This document shows positions 7,001-15,276 of a stretch of 15,465 nt of DNA, piece after piece. Below the pieces are notes generated by a model. That model had not been told where the DNA came from, did not search any database, and saw nothing but the letters and a program-made list of their open reading frames with translations. The stretch's first letter is position 1, and every line of letters starts with the position of its first letter. The position numbers and the translations under genes are program-made. Origin of the DNA: an uncultured Azospirillum sp. (GTDB lineage: Bacteria; Pseudomonadota; Alphaproteobacteria; Azospirillales; Azospirillaceae); contig NZ_CAMLJP010000133.1 in the NCBI RefSeq assembly GCF_946480385.1, forward strand, positions 1 through 15,465. Reading direction: 5' to 3'.

Positions 7001-9947
7001 TGCGGAGCAGGATTGGCTGAAGACCAACCTCGCGAAATTCACCCGCATGCTGCAGGGCGAGCGCGATCTGGTCACCGTCTCCAACATGATCCTGTCGGAG
7101 ATCGCGCCGCTGGTGAACGCGCAGCATGGCGTCTTCTACGTCGCCACCCGCGACCGCGACGAGCCGCTGCTGGAGCTGGTCGCCTCCTACGCGCTGAAAG
7201 AGCGCAAGAACCTGTCCAACCGCTTCCACATGAAGGAAGGTCTGGTCGGGCAGTGCGCCTACGAGAAGAAGCGCATACTGCTGACCAATGTGCCGCGCGA
7301 CTATGTCTCGATCAGCTCCGGCCTTGGCGAGGCGCCGCCGCTGAACATCATCGTGCTGCCGGTGCTGTTCGAGGATGACGTGAAGGCGGTCATCGAGCTG
7401 GCGAGCTTCGGCCGCTTCAGCGAGACGCACCAGAGCTTCCTGGAGCAGTTGACCGAGAGCATCGGCATCGTTCTGAACACCATCGCCGCCAACATGCGCA
7501 CCGAAGGGCTGCTGAAACAGTCGCAGCGGCTGACCACCGAGCTGCAGAGCCAGCAGGAAGAGCTGAAGACCACCAACGAGCGTCTGGAACAGCAGGCCGC
7601 CTCGCTGCGCAAGTCGGAAGAGCTGCTGAAGGCCCAGCAGGAAAAGCTGACCACCACCAACGAGGCGCTGGAGGAAAAGGCCGAGCAGCTGGAGAAGCAG
7701 AACATCGAGGTCGAGCGCAAGAACCGCGAGGTCGTGCTCGCCAAGGCGGCGCTGGAGGAGAAGGCCGAACAGCTTGCCCTGACCTCCAAGTACAAGTCCC
7801 AGTTCCTAGCGAACATGAGCCATGAGCTGCGCACGCCGCTGAACAGCCTGCTGATCCTGTCCAAGTTGCTGGCCGACAACCCCGACACCAACCTGTCCGA
7901 CCGTCAGGTGGAGTTCGCCCGCACCATCCATTCCGCCGGCTCCGACCTGCTGGGGCTGATCAACGACATCCTCGACCTGTCGAAGATCGAATCCGGCACC
8001 GTGACGCTGGAAATCGGCGAGGTCGTGCTGGGCGACCTGCGCAACCATGTGGAGCGCACCTTCGCGCAGTTGGCCCAGGAGAAGAAGCTGGACTTCACCA
8101 TCGAGATGGACGAGGCGCTTCCCGCCAGCGTCCAGACCGATGAGAAGCGGCTGGCCCAGGTGCTGAACAACCTGCTGTCCAACGCCTTCAAGTTCACCGA
8201 GAGCGGCGGCATCACCTTCCGTGTCGCTCCGGCGACGGAGGGCTGGAGCGCGGCGCATCCGACGCTGGATGCCGCATCGTCTGTGCTGGCCTTCACCGTC
8301 ATCGACACCGGCATCGGCATCCCCGAGGACAAGCAGCGCATCATCTTCGAGGCGTTCCAGCAGGCCGACGGCACCACCAGCCGCAAATATGGCGGCACCG
8401 GTCTGGGGCTGTCGATCAGCCGCGAGATCGCCCGGCTGCTGGGCGGTGAAATCCGCGTCTCCAGCACGCCCGGCCAGGGCAGCGCCTTTACGCTGTTCGT
8501 CCCGCGCAGCTTCGACACCGTGGCGGAAGCCGCCGCTCCGCTCGGCACTCCGGCCATCGCCGCGGCCAGCGCCGCGCTTGGCAACTCCCCGGTGCCGGCC
8601 GGGCTTCTGCCCAAGCGGACGGAGACGGCGACCCGGCCGGTGGTGGCGTCCGGTCCGCAGGAGGGGCTGGCGCTGCTTGACATGCCGCCGGGCGGCGACG
8701 ACCGCGAAAAGCTGCGCCCTGGCGAACCGGTGGTGCTGATCGTGGAGGATGACAACACCTTCGCCTCCATCCTGCTCGATCTGGCGCGGGAGAAGGGGTT
8801 CCGCACCATCCTGTCCAGCGGCGGGGCGGCAGCGCTGCCGCTGGCGCGCAAATACCGGCCGGACGCCGTCCTGCTCGATATCGGGCTGCCGGACATGGAC
8901 GGCTGGGCGCTGCTCGATCTGCTGAAGCGCGATCCGCAGACCCGCCATATCCCGGTCCATGTCATTTCGGCCAAGGACGAGCGGCGGCGTGGCCTGTCGA
9001 TGGGCGCCTTCGACTATTCGGAAAAGCCGGTGGAGCGCGAGGCGATCTTCGACGCCCTGAACCGGGTCAAGAGCTTCAAGGAGCGCGACCACCGCAAGCT
9101 GCTGGTGGTGGAGAAGGACAGCCCGCAGCCGGGCGCCGTCGCCGCCCTGATCGGCAACGGCGACGTCGAGACCCACACCGTCACCTCGATCGAGGCGGCG
9201 ATGGCGGCGCTGACGGCCGACCGCTTCGACTGCATGGTGTTGGACCTGTCCAGCCCGACCCTGTCCGGACCGGTCACCGTCGATTTCGAACTGATCGAAT
9301 GGCTGCGCACCCGCGACACGCTCGCCTGGATGCCGGTGGTGGTCTATGTCGCCGCCGACATCGCGGTGGAGGACGAGGCGCGGCTGCGCCGGCTGGCCGA
9401 GACGGTGGTGCTGAAGAGCGCCCGCTCGCCGGCCGGGCTGCTGGACGAGACGGCGCTGTTCCTGCACCGGGCCGTCGACCGGCTGCCCGACGAGAAGCGC
9501 CGCAGCATCCTGGACCTGCGCCAGCACGACCCGTCGCTGGCCGGCAAGCGGGTGCTGGTGATCGACGACGACATCCGCAACATCTTCTCGCTCGCCAGCG
9601 TCATGGAGGCCCACAGGATCGAGGTCCTGCATGCCGAAAGCGGGCGCGAGGGGATCGAGCGGCTGCGTGCCGATCCGGAGGTGGACGTCGTGCTGGTCGA
9701 CATCATGATGCCGGAGATGGACGGCTATGAGACCATGCGCACCATCCGCGGCATCGAGGAGTTCCGCAGCCTGCCGATGATCGCCGTCACCGCCAAGGCG
9801 ATGAAGGGCGACCGCGACAAATGCATCGAAGCCGGCGCCACCGATTACATCGCCAAGCCGGTGGACATCGACCATCTGCTGTCGCTGCTGCGGATCTGGA
9901 CCGCCAAGGGCAACCGGCCGCAGTCGCGCGGCGGGGTGCAGCCATGA
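4044..9947 (+). CDS. Giant HAMP-repeat hybrid histidine kinase, Nik1/Os-1-like (HAMP array–GAF–HisKA–HATPase–REC–REC–REC)
   Basis: This encodes about 1,967 residues with no membrane segment or signal peptide, so it is probably cytoplasmic. Residues ~20–980 are tandem HAMP units: eleven G-D-L/F motifs and nine copies of E-G-K-L-G-G-Q-A, the signature of fungal group III (Nik1/Os-1) kinases. A GAF-like domain follows (~1003–1146), then a long heptad coiled coil (~1153–1250). The HisKA domain has M-S-H-E-L-R-T-P with phospho-acceptor His1260. The ATPase domain shows the N box (Asn1380), D-T-G-I-G-I-P (Asp1421) and Y-G-G-T-G-L-G-L. Receivers follow: REC1 (acceptor Asp1612), a degenerate REC2 (Asp1734; E-K-D in the acid pocket, Ala for Thr/Ser) and canonical REC3 (I-D-D-D…[10 protein letters not shown], Asp1886). 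The ATG at 4044 is chosen because GGGGA precedes it by 5 bases and upstream in-frame sequence is not protein-like. The stop overlaps the next kinase's possible start. The input signal is unknown; fungal relatives sense osmotic stress. Confidence 0.93.
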   Translation: MTAMVETADALDPKVLLMALRQLRKGDFSVRLPLDLTGIDGEIAAAFNDVVELNQNLTTETSRLSVAIGKEGRISQRAKLNNASGGWETCVDSINTLVGDMIQPTTEIARVIGAVAKGDLSKTMALEIEGRPLQGEFLRTARNVNTMVEQLVTVTTELTRVAREVGIEGKLGGQAQVKGVAGTWKDLTENVNVMAANLTGQVRNIAEVTTAVAKGDLSKKITVDVKGEILELKSTINTMVDQLNSFASEVTRVAREVGSEGKLGGQAKVEGVGGTWKDLTDNVNMMAENLTGQVRNIAEVTTAVARGDLSKKITVDVKGEILELKSTINTMVDQLNSFASEVTRVAREVGSEGKLGGQAQVKGVGGTWKDLTDSVNMMAANLTGQVRNIADVTTAVATGDLSKKITVDVKGEILELKSTINTMVDQLNSFASEVTRVAREVGSEGKLGGQARVEGVGGTWKDLTDSVNLMAANLTGQVRNIADVTTAVANGDLSKKITVPVKGEILELKNTINTMVDQLNSFASEVTRVAREVGSEGKLGGQAQVRGVGGTWKDLTDSVNAMATNLTGQVRNIAEVTTAVANGDLSKKITVDVKGEILELKSTINTMVDQLNSFASEVTRVAREVGSEGKLGGQAQVKGVAGTWKDLTDNVNAMATNLTGQVRNIAEVTTAVANGDLSKKITVDVKGEILELKSTINTMVDQLNSFASEVARVAREVGIEGKLGGQAQVKGVAGTWKDLTDNVNMMAANLTGQVRNIAEVTTAVAKGDLSKKITVDVKGEIFELKSTINTMVDQLNSFASEVTRVAREVGSEGKLGGQAKVEGVGGTWKDLTDNVNMMAANLTGQVRGIASVVTAVADGDLKRKLAVDAKGEIAALANTINGMIDTLATFADQVTNVAREVGIEGKLGGQARVPGAAGLWKDLTENVNQLAANLTTQVRAIAEVATAVTKGDLTRSITVEAMGEVAALKDNINEMIRNLRDTTLKNAEQDWLKTNLAKFTRMLQGERDLVTVSNMILSEIAPLVNAQHGVFYVATRDRDEPLLELVASYALKERKNLSNRFHMKEGLVGQCAYEKKRILLTNVPRDYVSISSGLGEAPPLNIIVLPVLFEDDVKAVIELASFGRFSETHQSFLEQLTESIGIVLNTIAANMRTEGLLKQSQRLTTELQSQQEELKTTNERLEQQAASLRKSEELLKAQQEKLTTTNEALEEKAEQLEKQNIEVERKNREVVLAKAALEEKAEQLALTSKYKSQFLANMSHELRTPLNSLLILSKLLADNPDTNLSDRQVEFARTIHSAGSDLLGLINDILDLSKIESGTVTLEIGEVVLGDLRNHVERTFAQLAQEKKLDFTIEMDEALPASVQTDEKRLAQVLNNLLSNAFKFTESGGITFRVAPATEGWSAAHPTLDAASSVLAFTVIDTGIGIPEDKQRIIFEAFQQADGTTSRKYGGTGLGLSISREIARLLGGEIRVSSTPGQGSAFTLFVPRSFDTVAEAAAPLGTPAIAAASAALGNSPVPAGLLPKRTETATRPVVASGPQEGLALLDMPPGGDDREKLRPGEPVVLIVEDDNTFASILLDLAREKGFRTILSSGGAAALPLARKYRPDAVLLDIGLPDMDGWALLDLLKRDPQTRHIPVHVISAKDERRRGLSMGAFDYSEKPVEREAIFDALNRVKSFKERDHRKLLVVEKDSPQPGAVAALIGNGDVETHTVTSIEAAMAALTADRFDCMVLDLSSPTLSGPVTVDFELIEWLRTRDTLAWMPVVVYVAADIAVEDEARLRRLAETVVLKSARSPAGLLDETALFLHRAVDRLPDEKRRSILDLRQHDPSLAGKRVLVIDDDIRNIFSLASVMEAHRIEVLHAESGREGIERLRADPEVDVVLVDIMMPEMDGYETMRTIRGIEEFRSLPMIAVTAKAMKGDRDKCIEAGATDYIAKPVDIDHLLSLLRIWTAKGNRPQSRGGVQP
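4632..6563 (+). repeat. Seven tandem 276-bp repeats encoding HAMP units
   Basis: Unit starts (AAC of N-L-T-G-Q-V-R) fall at 4632, 4908, 5184, 5460, 5736, 6012 and 6288, an exact 276-base (92-codon) period. The next two starts, at 6564 and 6840, keep the period but diverge in sequence. A related unit with a 5-codon insertion precedes the array (4341–4631). Long perfect identities exist: 4693–4780 equals 4969–5056 (88 bases), and 5802–5884 equals 6078–6160 (83 bases). The repeats are in frame, so gain or loss of a unit would keep the kinase open. Confidence 0.95.
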
Positions 9948-12322
9948 CCCGGCGCAAGCTCCAGACGGCGCGGAGGGGGCGGCGAGTGCCCTTCGTCCCG
10001 CCGCCCGCCTGTCCGGTACCGCCAGTTCACCGGTCGACGCTGCTCGGCACCACCAGCGTCCCGCCGCCCGGCGAGGATGCCGTTCGCCAGACGCTTCTGC
10101 CGGCAGCCCCTGCACCCGACGTTACGCCGGTGCCACCGCCCGCCGGCCCGGCTGCCGTCCCCGCGGGATGGGAAAGCGGAACCATGACCAGCGATTCGAA
10201 TCCCCAGCCCGACAAGGCGGACGTCGCGATCCTGATCGTCGACGACGACCCGCGGAACCTGTTCGCCGTGCGCGAGACACTGGAGGAGCTGGGGGCGCAG
10301 CTGGTGCTCGCCCGCTCCGGCGAGGAGGCGCTGAAGCATCTGCTGCGGCAGGACTTCGCGCTGATCCTGCTGGATGTGCATATGCCGGGCATGGACGGCT
10401 ACGAGACGGCGGAGCTGATCCGCCTGCGCGAGAAGTCCCGCCACATCCCGATCATCTTCCTGACTGCCATCAACAAGGACGAGACGCACATCTTCCGCGG
10501 CTATGCCACCGGCGCCGTCGACTACATGTTCAAACCGGTCGACCCGCTGATCCTGAAATGCAAGGTGGCGGTCTTCGTGGATCTCTACCGCAAGACCGAG
10601 GAGGTGAAGCGCGAGGTCGAGGCAAAACAGCGCCTGCTGGACGAGAATGAGCGGGTGCGGCGCGAGATGCGGCAGGCCGAGCAGGCGTTGCGCCGGTCGG
10701 AGGAGCGGCAGGCGCTGATCCTGGGTCAGCTTCCCATCGTGCTCTACACCGCCGACCTGACGCCGGGCATTCCGTTCCGCTATCTGTCGGACACCACGGA
10801 AACGGTGCTGGGCTGCCCCGCCGCCCGCTTTATCGAGGATCCGCAATTCTGGGAAAGCGGGCTGCATCCGGATGATCGCAGCCGTGTGCTGCGCCAGCTG
10901 GAGTCGGTCCATGAGACCGGGCTGACCATGGTCGAATATCGCTGGCGCGGCCCCGACGGCGGCGAACGCCATCTGCTGGACCAGGCCGTCGTCGTGTGCG
11001 ACGAGGACGGTGTGCCGACCGAGCTGTTCGGCACCATCATGGACGTGACCGAGACCCGCCAAGCCCAGCAGCAGCTTGCCCATGCGCAGAAGATGGAGAT
11101 GGTCGGCCGGCTGACCGGCGGCATCGCCCATGACTTCAACAACATGCTGATGGTGGTGATCGGCAGCCTGGAGCGTCTGGTCCCCGGCCTCGCCGACGAC
11201 CCCAAGGCGGCGCGGCGGGCCGAGATGGCGCTGCAGGCGGCGCTGCGCTGTTCCGATATGACGCGGCGGCTGCTGACCTTCGCCCGGCGCCAGCAGCTTC
11301 ACCCGGAGCCAGTGGATCTCGGCGCGCTGGTCGCCGGCATGGGCGAGCTGATGGAGCGCACGCTGGGCGGCGCCGTCGCCATCGCCATCGAGGCGCCGCC
11401 GGCCGATGCCGAGCCGTTGTGGACGGCGTCGGTGGACCGGTCGCAGGCCGAATCGGCCCTGCTCAACCTCGTCATCAACGCCCGCGACGCCATGCCCGGC
11501 GGCGGAACCCTGCGCATCCGCACCGCGAACACCCGTTTCGAGGAGCCGCAGACGGCGCACGGCATGTCTGTTCCGGCCGGCGACTATATCCTGCTGTCGG
11601 TGTCGGACAGCGGATGCGGCATGCCGCCGGATGTGCTGGAGCGCGCCTTCGAACCCTTCTTCACCACCAAGGAAACGGGGAAGGGCACCGGGCTGGGCCT
11701 TGCCATGATCCATGGCTTCGTCAAGCAGTCGGGCGGGCTGATCGGCATCGACAGCACTCCCGGTGCCGGCACCACCTTCCGCCTCTATCTGCCGCGGGCG
11801 GCGATGGACGCAGCGCAAGGCCCCGCTCCGGACGAGGACGGCGCCGACGAGGCCTTTGCCGGCCATGGCGAGACGGTGCTGGTGGTGGATGACGACGCCG
11901 ACGTGCGGGCGGTCGCCGTCCAGGCAGTGGCGGCGCTGGGATACCGCGTGCTGGAAGCCGACGGGGCTGAAGCGGCGCTGACCCTGCTGGACCGGCAGCC
12001 GGTCGATCTTCTGTTCACCGACATCGTGATGCCAGGCGGGCTGAACGGGCGCGAGCTGGCGCTGGAGGGTTTGCGCCGCCACCCCTCGCTGCGGGTGCTG
12101 TTCGCGTCGGGCTATGCCAACGGAACGAGTGCGCCGGAACCGGAGGCCGGCGCGTTCGCCGACACAGGCAGCGCCGCCGATCCCGGCGCCGTGCTGGGGG
12201 CCGTGCTGAGCCGGGCGGAAACGCTGCCGAAGCCTTACCGCGACGGCGTTCTGGCCCGTGCCCTGCGGCGCGCGCTGGATTTGCAGGCCCCTCTCGCCCC
12301 GGCAGAGGCCGTCCGGGGATGA
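9944..12322 (+). CDS. Hybrid histidine kinase REC–PAS–HisKA–HATPase–REC
   Basis: This encodes 792 residues if started at the ATG of the ATGA overlap with the upstream kinase. The first ~80 residues are Pro/Ala/Arg-rich and look disordered, and a second in-frame ATG at 10184 (712 residues) starts just before the first domain and may be the real start. REC1 (~92–210) has V-D-D-D and acceptor Asp144 in [12 protein letters not shown] short coiled coil leads to a PAS domain (~259–376). The HisKA motif G-G-I-A-H-D-F-N-N carries phospho-acceptor His396, and the ATPase domain has [10 protein letters not shown] (Asn512 in the N box), D-S-G-C-G-M and G-K-G-T-G-L-G-L. The C-terminal REC (V-V-D-D-D; Asp693 in [14 protein letters not shown]) has an extra Ala/Glu/Pro segment before its conserved L-P-K-P-Y lysine. 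No membrane segment is seen. It probably receives phosphate from, or cooperates with, the HAMP-repeat kinase. Confidence 0.92.
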   Translation: MTRRKLQTARRGRRVPFVPPPACPVPPVHRSTLLGTTSVPPPGEDAVRQTLLPAAPAPDVTPVPPPAGPAAVPAGWESGTMTSDSNPQPDKADVAILIVDDDPRNLFAVRETLEELGAQLVLARSGEEALKHLLRQDFALILLDVHMPGMDGYETAELIRLREKSRHIPIIFLTAINKDETHIFRGYATGAVDYMFKPVDPLILKCKVAVFVDLYRKTEEVKREVEAKQRLLDENERVRREMRQAEQALRRSEERQALILGQLPIVLYTADLTPGIPFRYLSDTTETVLGCPAARFIEDPQFWESGLHPDDRSRVLRQLESVHETGLTMVEYRWRGPDGGERHLLDQAVVVCDEDGVPTELFGTIMDVTETRQAQQQLAHAQKMEMVGRLTGGIAHDFNNMLMVVIGSLERLVPGLADDPKAARRAEMALQAALRCSDMTRRLLTFARRQQLHPEPVDLGALVAGMGELMERTLGGAVAIAIEAPPADAEPLWTASVDRSQAESALLNLVINARDAMPGGGTLRIRTANTRFEEPQTAHGMSVPAGDYILLSVSDSGCGMPPDVLERAFEPFFTTKETGKGTGLGLAMIHGFVKQSGGLIGIDSTPGAGTTFRLYLPRAAMDAAQGPAPDEDGADEAFAGHGETVLVVDDDADVRAVAVQAVAALGYRVLEADGAEAALTLLDRQPVDLLFTDIVMPGGLNGRELALEGLRRHPSLRVLFASGYANGTSAPEPEAGAFADTGSAADPGAVLGAVLSRAETLPKPYRDGVLARALRRALDLQAPLAPAEAVRG

Positions 12323-12388
12323 CGAGGGGGATCGAGGGTGGCGCCGTCCCACGCCGCCGGTTGTGCATATCAGGTCAGGTTCCGGTTC

Positions 12389-12763
12389 ATGGTTTTGTCC
12401 GACGACGCGCTTACCCTGCTCAGAAGCTCCATTCGATCAGTCTGGGCGTTGGAACTGCTTTTGCTGTTGCGTCGGCATCCCGATCGCGACTGGTCGAATG
12501 GCGACCTCGTGAGGGAGCTGCGCGGCAGCGACGTCGTGGTTCAGGAGGCGCTGGGCGGCTTTCTCGGTGCTGGGCTTCTGGTGGCGCTGGCGGACGGCAG
12601 TCACCGCTACCAGCCCGCCGCCCCGATCCTCGACAAGTGGGTGGAGGAGATCGCGCAGGCCTATGCCACCCGTCCGTCCGCCATCATCCGCGAGATTTTC
12701 GCGGCACCCGGCAACAAGGTGCAGATTTTCGCCGATTCCTTCAGGTTCCGCCTCAATGACTGA
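12389..12763 (+). CDS. Winged-helix-like small protein, possible regulator
   Basis: This encodes 124 residues. The first ~85 read as a winged helix-turn-helix: a helix with W-A-L-E-L-L-L-L-L-R-R, then S-N-G-D-L-V-R-E-L-R and a second helix V-V-V-Q-E-A-L-G-G-F-L, followed by a short beta wing (G-L-L-V-A-L-A-D-G-S-H-R-Y-Q-P). A C-terminal helical part ends in I-F-A-D-S-F-R-F-R. No cofactor or phospho-acceptor motif is visible. The ATG at 12389 fits the domain border, with a weak AGGT 8 bases upstream. A GTG at 12338 has a better ribosome binding site (GAGGGGG at 12324–12330) but would add 17 residues of unlikely sequence. The gene starts 66 bases after the second kinase on the same strand and precedes two small membrane protein genes, so it may belong to the kinase transcript. 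DNA binding is inferred from predicted shape, not from a recognised family. Confidence 0.72.
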   Translation: MVLSDDALTLLRSSIRSVWALELLLLLRRHPDRDWSNGDLVRELRGSDVVVQEALGGFLGAGLLVALADGSHRYQPAAPILDKWVEEIAQAYATRPSAIIREIFAAPGNKVQIFADSFRFRLND

Positions 12764-12841
12764 GATTTACTGGACAGAGACGATGGCTGTTCCAACAATG
12801 GCTGTACTCGCAATGGATACACCCGGTCCGCATCGGCTCCC

Positions 12842-12856
12842 CTCCCCGCCGGGGAG
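12842..12856. repeat. Short GC palindrome (hairpin) between coding regions
   Basis: CTCCCC and GGGGAG form a perfect 6-bp stem with a GCC loop, lying 20 bases before the next start codon. The arms can be lengthened with a small bulge using the flanking C and G runs. There is no T-run, so a terminator role is weak; it resembles the short dispersed GC palindromes common between genes in such genomes. Confidence 0.4.
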
Positions 12857-12876
12857 AGGGAAAGAAGGGCGCTGAC

Positions 12877-13146
12877 ATGGATGTCCTGAAGTCGGCGGTT
12901 TATCTGTTGTGCTTTGCCGCCAGCCTGCTGTGCATGGTGCTGCTGCTGCGCAGCTACCTGCGGTCGCGGAGCCGCCTGCTGCTGTGGAGCACGCTGTGCT
13001 TCGTCGGGCTGGCGACCAACAACCTGCTGCTGTTCATCGACGTCGTCGTTTTGCCGACGGAGGTCGACCTGCTGCCGTTCCGCCATCTCTCCGCCCTGGC
13101 TGGGGTCGGGATCCTGCTGTACGGCTTCATTTGGGATACCGAGTGA
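12877..13146 (+). CDS. DUF5985-like small membrane protein
   Basis: This encodes 89 residues with about three membrane helices: residues ~5–25, ~33–57 (L-L-L-W-S-T-L-C-F-V-G-L-A-T-N-N-L-L-L-F) and ~67–86. A basic loop (L-R-S-R-S-R) separates the first two. The A-T-N-N-L-L-L-F segment and the length match small integral membrane proteins grouped as DUF5985, whose function is unknown. GAAGGG lies 7 bases before the ATG, which fixes the start. The stop codon shares its last base with the start of the next gene (TGATG), and the two products look like diverged copies (compare A-T-N-N-L-L-L-F with A-T-N-Q-I-V-L-A), so they probably form a heteromeric pair in the inner membrane. The family assignment is from memory of the pattern and is moderately sure. 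Confidence 0.8.
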   Translation: MDVLKSAVYLLCFAASLLCMVLLLRSYLRSRSRLLLWSTLCFVGLATNNLLLFIDVVVLPTEVDLLPFRHLSALAGVGILLYGFIWDTE

Positions 13147-13421
13147 TGTTGCCCACGACCTACAGTTTCTTCACCGGGGCGCTGGCGGCGCTGTATGCGG
13201 TCGCGGGGCTATTCTTCCTCAGCTTCTGGAGACGGACGCGCGATGCGCTGTTCGCCAGCTTCGCATTGGCCTTTGCGCTGCTGGCGACCAATCAGATCGT
13301 GCTGGCACTGGGCGGGCTGGAGCGGGAGGAACAGAGCTGGGTCTATGTGTTGCGCCTGCTCGCCTTCCTGCTGATCATCGCCGGCATCGCCCGGAAGAAC
13401 CTGGAGGGACGGCGGCGCTGA
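13146..13421 (+). CDS. Second DUF5985-like small membrane protein
   Basis: This encodes 91 residues with three membrane helices: ~7–27 (F-F-T-G-A-L-A-A-L-Y-A-V-A-G-L-F-F-L), ~35–55 and ~68–84. It starts with ATG at 13146, overlapping the stop of the preceding gene by one base (TGATG), which indicates translational coupling. Helix 1 is followed by a W-R-R-T-R-D loop and helix 2 ends in A-T-N-Q-I-V-L-A, positioned like the A-T-N-N segment of its partner. The C-terminus is basic (A-R-K-N-L-E-G-R-R-R), pointing to a cytoplasmic end. No catalytic or metal-binding residues stand out. The gene ends 4 bases before the stop of the convergent lipoprotein gene. Function is unknown; a role linked to the adjacent winged-helix gene or kinases is only suggested by order. 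Confidence 0.8.
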   Translation: MLPTTYSFFTGALAALYAVAGLFFLSFWRRTRDALFASFALAFALLATNQIVLALGGLEREEQSWVYVLRLLAFLLIIAGIARKNLEGRRR

Positions 13422-13425
13422 CCGG

Positions 13426-13845
13426 TCATTTGCGGCCGTCGCCGAAACGGCGGCAGTCCCATTCGTCGGTCCCGGCCTCCGCCCGTCCGCCGTTGGAGGT
13501 GCGGTAGCGCGCATCGTCGCACCGGCCGTTGCCGGCATAGCGGCTGTAACCGCCGTGGCCCCGGCCTCGGTACCCGGTGTCATAGCCGTTGCCGTAATAG
13601 CCGCCATTGTCGTAGCCGCCGCGACGATGATGGTGCCGACCGCGGTTGTAGTCGCCATCGTCGTCGTCACCACCCGCGGTGGCGGCCAGTACGCCCAGCC
13701 CGACCACCGCGGCGCCGATCAGCAGGGCGCCCGCCATGTCGTCGTTGCCGTTGCCGGCACAGCCGGGCAAGGCCAGCGACACCGCCAGGCAAGCGGCCAT
13801 CACGGTCCTGCCGCCGAAAACTCCGCGCCGTGTCACCGTTCCCAT
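13426..13845 (-). CDS. Gly/Tyr/Arg/His-rich lipoprotein of unknown function
   Basis: This encodes 139 residues. The start at 13845 is chosen because GGGAGG stands 6 bases upstream on the coding strand; the frame remains open to 13887 but that extension lacks a site. The N-terminus is a lipoprotein signal: basic residues (T-R-R-G…G-R), a hydrophobic run, and the lipobox L-P-G-C with Cys29 as the lipidated residue. A second hydrophobic, Gly/Ala/Val-rich helix follows (residues ~34–53). An acidic patch (G-G-D-D-D-D-G-D) then leads to a low-complexity segment of Gly, Tyr, Arg, Asn and His, including an R-H-H-H-R-R cluster. The end contains two cysteines (G-R-C-D-D and W-D-C-R-R-F) that could pair. 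It is probably anchored in the envelope. No family is recognised; the His/Asp clusters might bind metal, which is speculation. Confidence 0.78.
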   Translation of the reverse strand: MGTVTRRGVFGGRTVMAACLAVSLALPGCAGNGNDDMAGALLIGAAVVGLGVLAATAGGDDDDGDYNRGRHHHRRGGYDNGGYYGNGYDTGYRGRGHGGYSRYAGNGRCDDARYRTSNGGRAEAGTDEWDCRRFGDGRK

Positions 13846-13911
13846 CGCCGCCTCCCGGAATAGGGCTTCATTTTCGCATGAACACATGAGCGGCGTTTTT
13901 CATCCGTTACC

Positions 13912-13919
13912 ATTATAAT
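13912..13919. promoter_or_regulatory. Overlapping divergent −10-like boxes
   Basis: The sequence ATTATAAT reads TATAAT on both strands (13914–13919 on plus, 13917–13912 on minus), in a clearly A/T-rich patch between the lipoprotein gene (−) and purT (+). It could serve as the −10 element of either gene, giving leaders of about 60 and 125 bases. No good −35 box is seen at 16–18 bases on either side, so the call is tentative. Confidence 0.3.
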
Positions 13920-14051
13920 TTCATTTTAGAAATGTTCGCTCTGCCATGGCTCCGCCCGATGGGTACGCAGGACAGGATTGCAGCGGGGCTTGGCCCGGCC
14001 GGCGGGAAGTCCTATGGTCGGGCAGCTGTCGCCAATATCGGGAGTGCGTGG

Positions 14052-15221
14052 ATGTTCACCGCCAGGATCCTGCTGCTCGGTTCCGGGGAACTGGGCAAGG
14101 AATTTGTCATCGCGGCCAAGCGGTTGGGTTGCGAGGTCATTGCCTGTGACAGCTACGCCAACGCCCCGGCGATGCAGGTCGCCGATGCGGCGGAGGTGTT
14201 CTCCATGCTGGATGCCGACGCCCTGCGCGCCGCCATCGCCAAGCACCGCCCCGACTATATCGTGCCGGAGGTGGAGGCGATCCGCACAGAGGTGCTGCAC
14301 GAGTTCGAGGATGCCGGCACCACGGTCGTCCCATCGGCCCGCGCCGCCACCATGACGATGAACCGCGACCGCATCCGCGAAGTCGCCGCGACCGAGCTGG
14401 GCCTGCGCACCTCGCGCTACCGCTATGCCGAGAGCCTGGAGGAGGTGCGCGCCGGGGCGGAGCACACCGGGTTCCCCTGCGTGGTCAAACCGGTGATGTC
14501 GTCGTCCGGCAAGGGGCAGAGCACGGTGCAGGACGCCGCCGGGCTGGAGGTCGCCTGGGACTATGCGGTGGCGAACATGCGCGGCGACCGCCGCAAGGTG
14601 ATCGTCGAGGAGTTCGTCCCCTTCGAATACGAGATCACCCTGCTGACCGTCCGCACCCGCGACGGCATCCTCTATTGCGAGCCGATCGGCCATCGGCAGG
14701 AGCGCGGCGACTACCAGGAATCGTGGCAGCCTGTGGCCATGCCACAGGCGATGCTGGACGACGCCAAGGCGATGGCGGCTCGCGTGGTCGACAATCTCGG
14801 CGGCTACGGCATCTTCGGCGTCGAGTTCTTCGTGACCGCCGACGAGGTCATCTTCTCCGAACTGTCGCCGCGCCCACACGACACCGGCATGGTCACGCTG
14901 CTGTCGCAGAACCTGTCGGAGTTCGAACTGCACGCCCGCGCCATTCTGGGCCTGCCGATTCCAAACATCGTCTGCCGCGCCCCGTCGGCGTCGGCTGTCA
15001 TCCTGGCCGACCGGGAGGCGGAGAATTTCCGCATCGAGGGGCTGGCCGATGCGCTGCGTCTGGGGTCGGTAGACCAGGAGGTCGACGTCCGCCTGTTCGG
15101 CAAGCCGACCACCCGCAAGAACCGCCGCATGGGCGTGGCGCTCGCCACCGGCACCGATACCGACGATGCACGGGCGCGGGCCAAGCTAGCCGCGGACAAG
15201 ATGACGATCCGGTATCTGTGA
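14052..15221 (+). CDS. purT: PurT, formate-dependent phosphoribosylglycinamide formyltransferase
   Basis: This encodes 389 residues, the usual PurT length (about 390). PurT makes formyl-GAR from GAR, formate and ATP, replacing the folate-dependent PurN step of de novo purine synthesis in the cytoplasm. The N-terminal nucleotide-binding segment shows I-L-L-L-G-S-G-E-L-G-K-E (residues 6–17). The ATP-grasp core has V-V-K-P-V-M-S-S-S-G-K-G-Q-S, with Lys146 and the phosphate loop at 150–157, then V-E-E-F-V-P-F-E-Y-E-I-T and F-G-V-E-F-F-V near the metal site, and E-L-S-P-R-P-H-D-T-G-M-V-T, the strong family signature. The C-terminal lid carries G-K-P-T-T-R-K-N-R-R-M-G-V-A-L-A. The start at 14052 has GGGAG (14040–14044) 7 bases upstream; in-frame sequence back to 13932 is not PurT-like. 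No riboswitch-like structure was recognised in the leader. It appears monocistronic. Confidence 0.97.
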   Translation: MFTARILLLGSGELGKEFVIAAKRLGCEVIACDSYANAPAMQVADAAEVFSMLDADALRAAIAKHRPDYIVPEVEAIRTEVLHEFEDAGTTVVPSARAATMTMNRDRIREVAATELGLRTSRYRYAESLEEVRAGAEHTGFPCVVKPVMSSSGKGQSTVQDAAGLEVAWDYAVANMRGDRRKVIVEEFVPFEYEITLLTVRTRDGILYCEPIGHRQERGDYQESWQPVAMPQAMLDDAKAMAARVVDNLGGYGIFGVEFFVTADEVIFSELSPRPHDTGMVTLLSQNLSEFELHARAILGLPIPNIVCRAPSASAVILADREAENFRIEGLADALRLGSVDQEVDVRLFGKPTTRKNRRMGVALATGTDTDDARARAKLAADKMTIRYL

Positions 15222-15235
15222 AGCGTCAGGCGAGC

Positions 15236-15260
15236 CGGCGGGCACGGTTGATGCCCGCCG
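15236..15260. terminator. Hairpin between purT and the convergent partial gene
   Basis: A 9-bp perfect inverted repeat (CGGCGGGCA/TGCCCGCCG) with a 7-base loop lies 15 bases after the purT stop and 16 bases beyond the stop of the convergent minus-strand gene. It is placed to end transcription in both directions. There is no T-run, as is common for hairpins in high-GC genomes. Confidence 0.6.
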
Positions 15261-15276
15261 CCCGCCGCGCCTCCGC

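Noticed and set aside
3885..7430. Minus-strand open frame of 1,181 codons opposite the HAMP array
   Set aside because: It is an antisense shadow: the repeats and G/C-rich third positions keep the opposite frame open, its product is repetitive His/Val/Asp/Gly text, and the plus-strand protein has clear domains throughout.
7806..10115. Minus-strand open frame of 769 codons opposite the kinase core and receivers
   Set aside because: The plus strand encodes recognisable HisKA, HATPase and receiver motifs here; the antisense product has no protein-like features.
9845..12352. Minus-strand open frame of 835 codons opposite the second kinase
   Set aside because: It is a compositional shadow of the clear REC–PAS–HisKA–HATPase–REC gene, dominated by Arg, Gln, Gly and His.
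13932..14051. N-terminal extension of PurT to 13932, or a purine riboswitch in this leader
   Set aside because: The in-frame residues do not resemble PurT, whose normal start matches 14052 with GGGAG upstream; no conserved riboswitch core or paired-loop arrangement was recognised.
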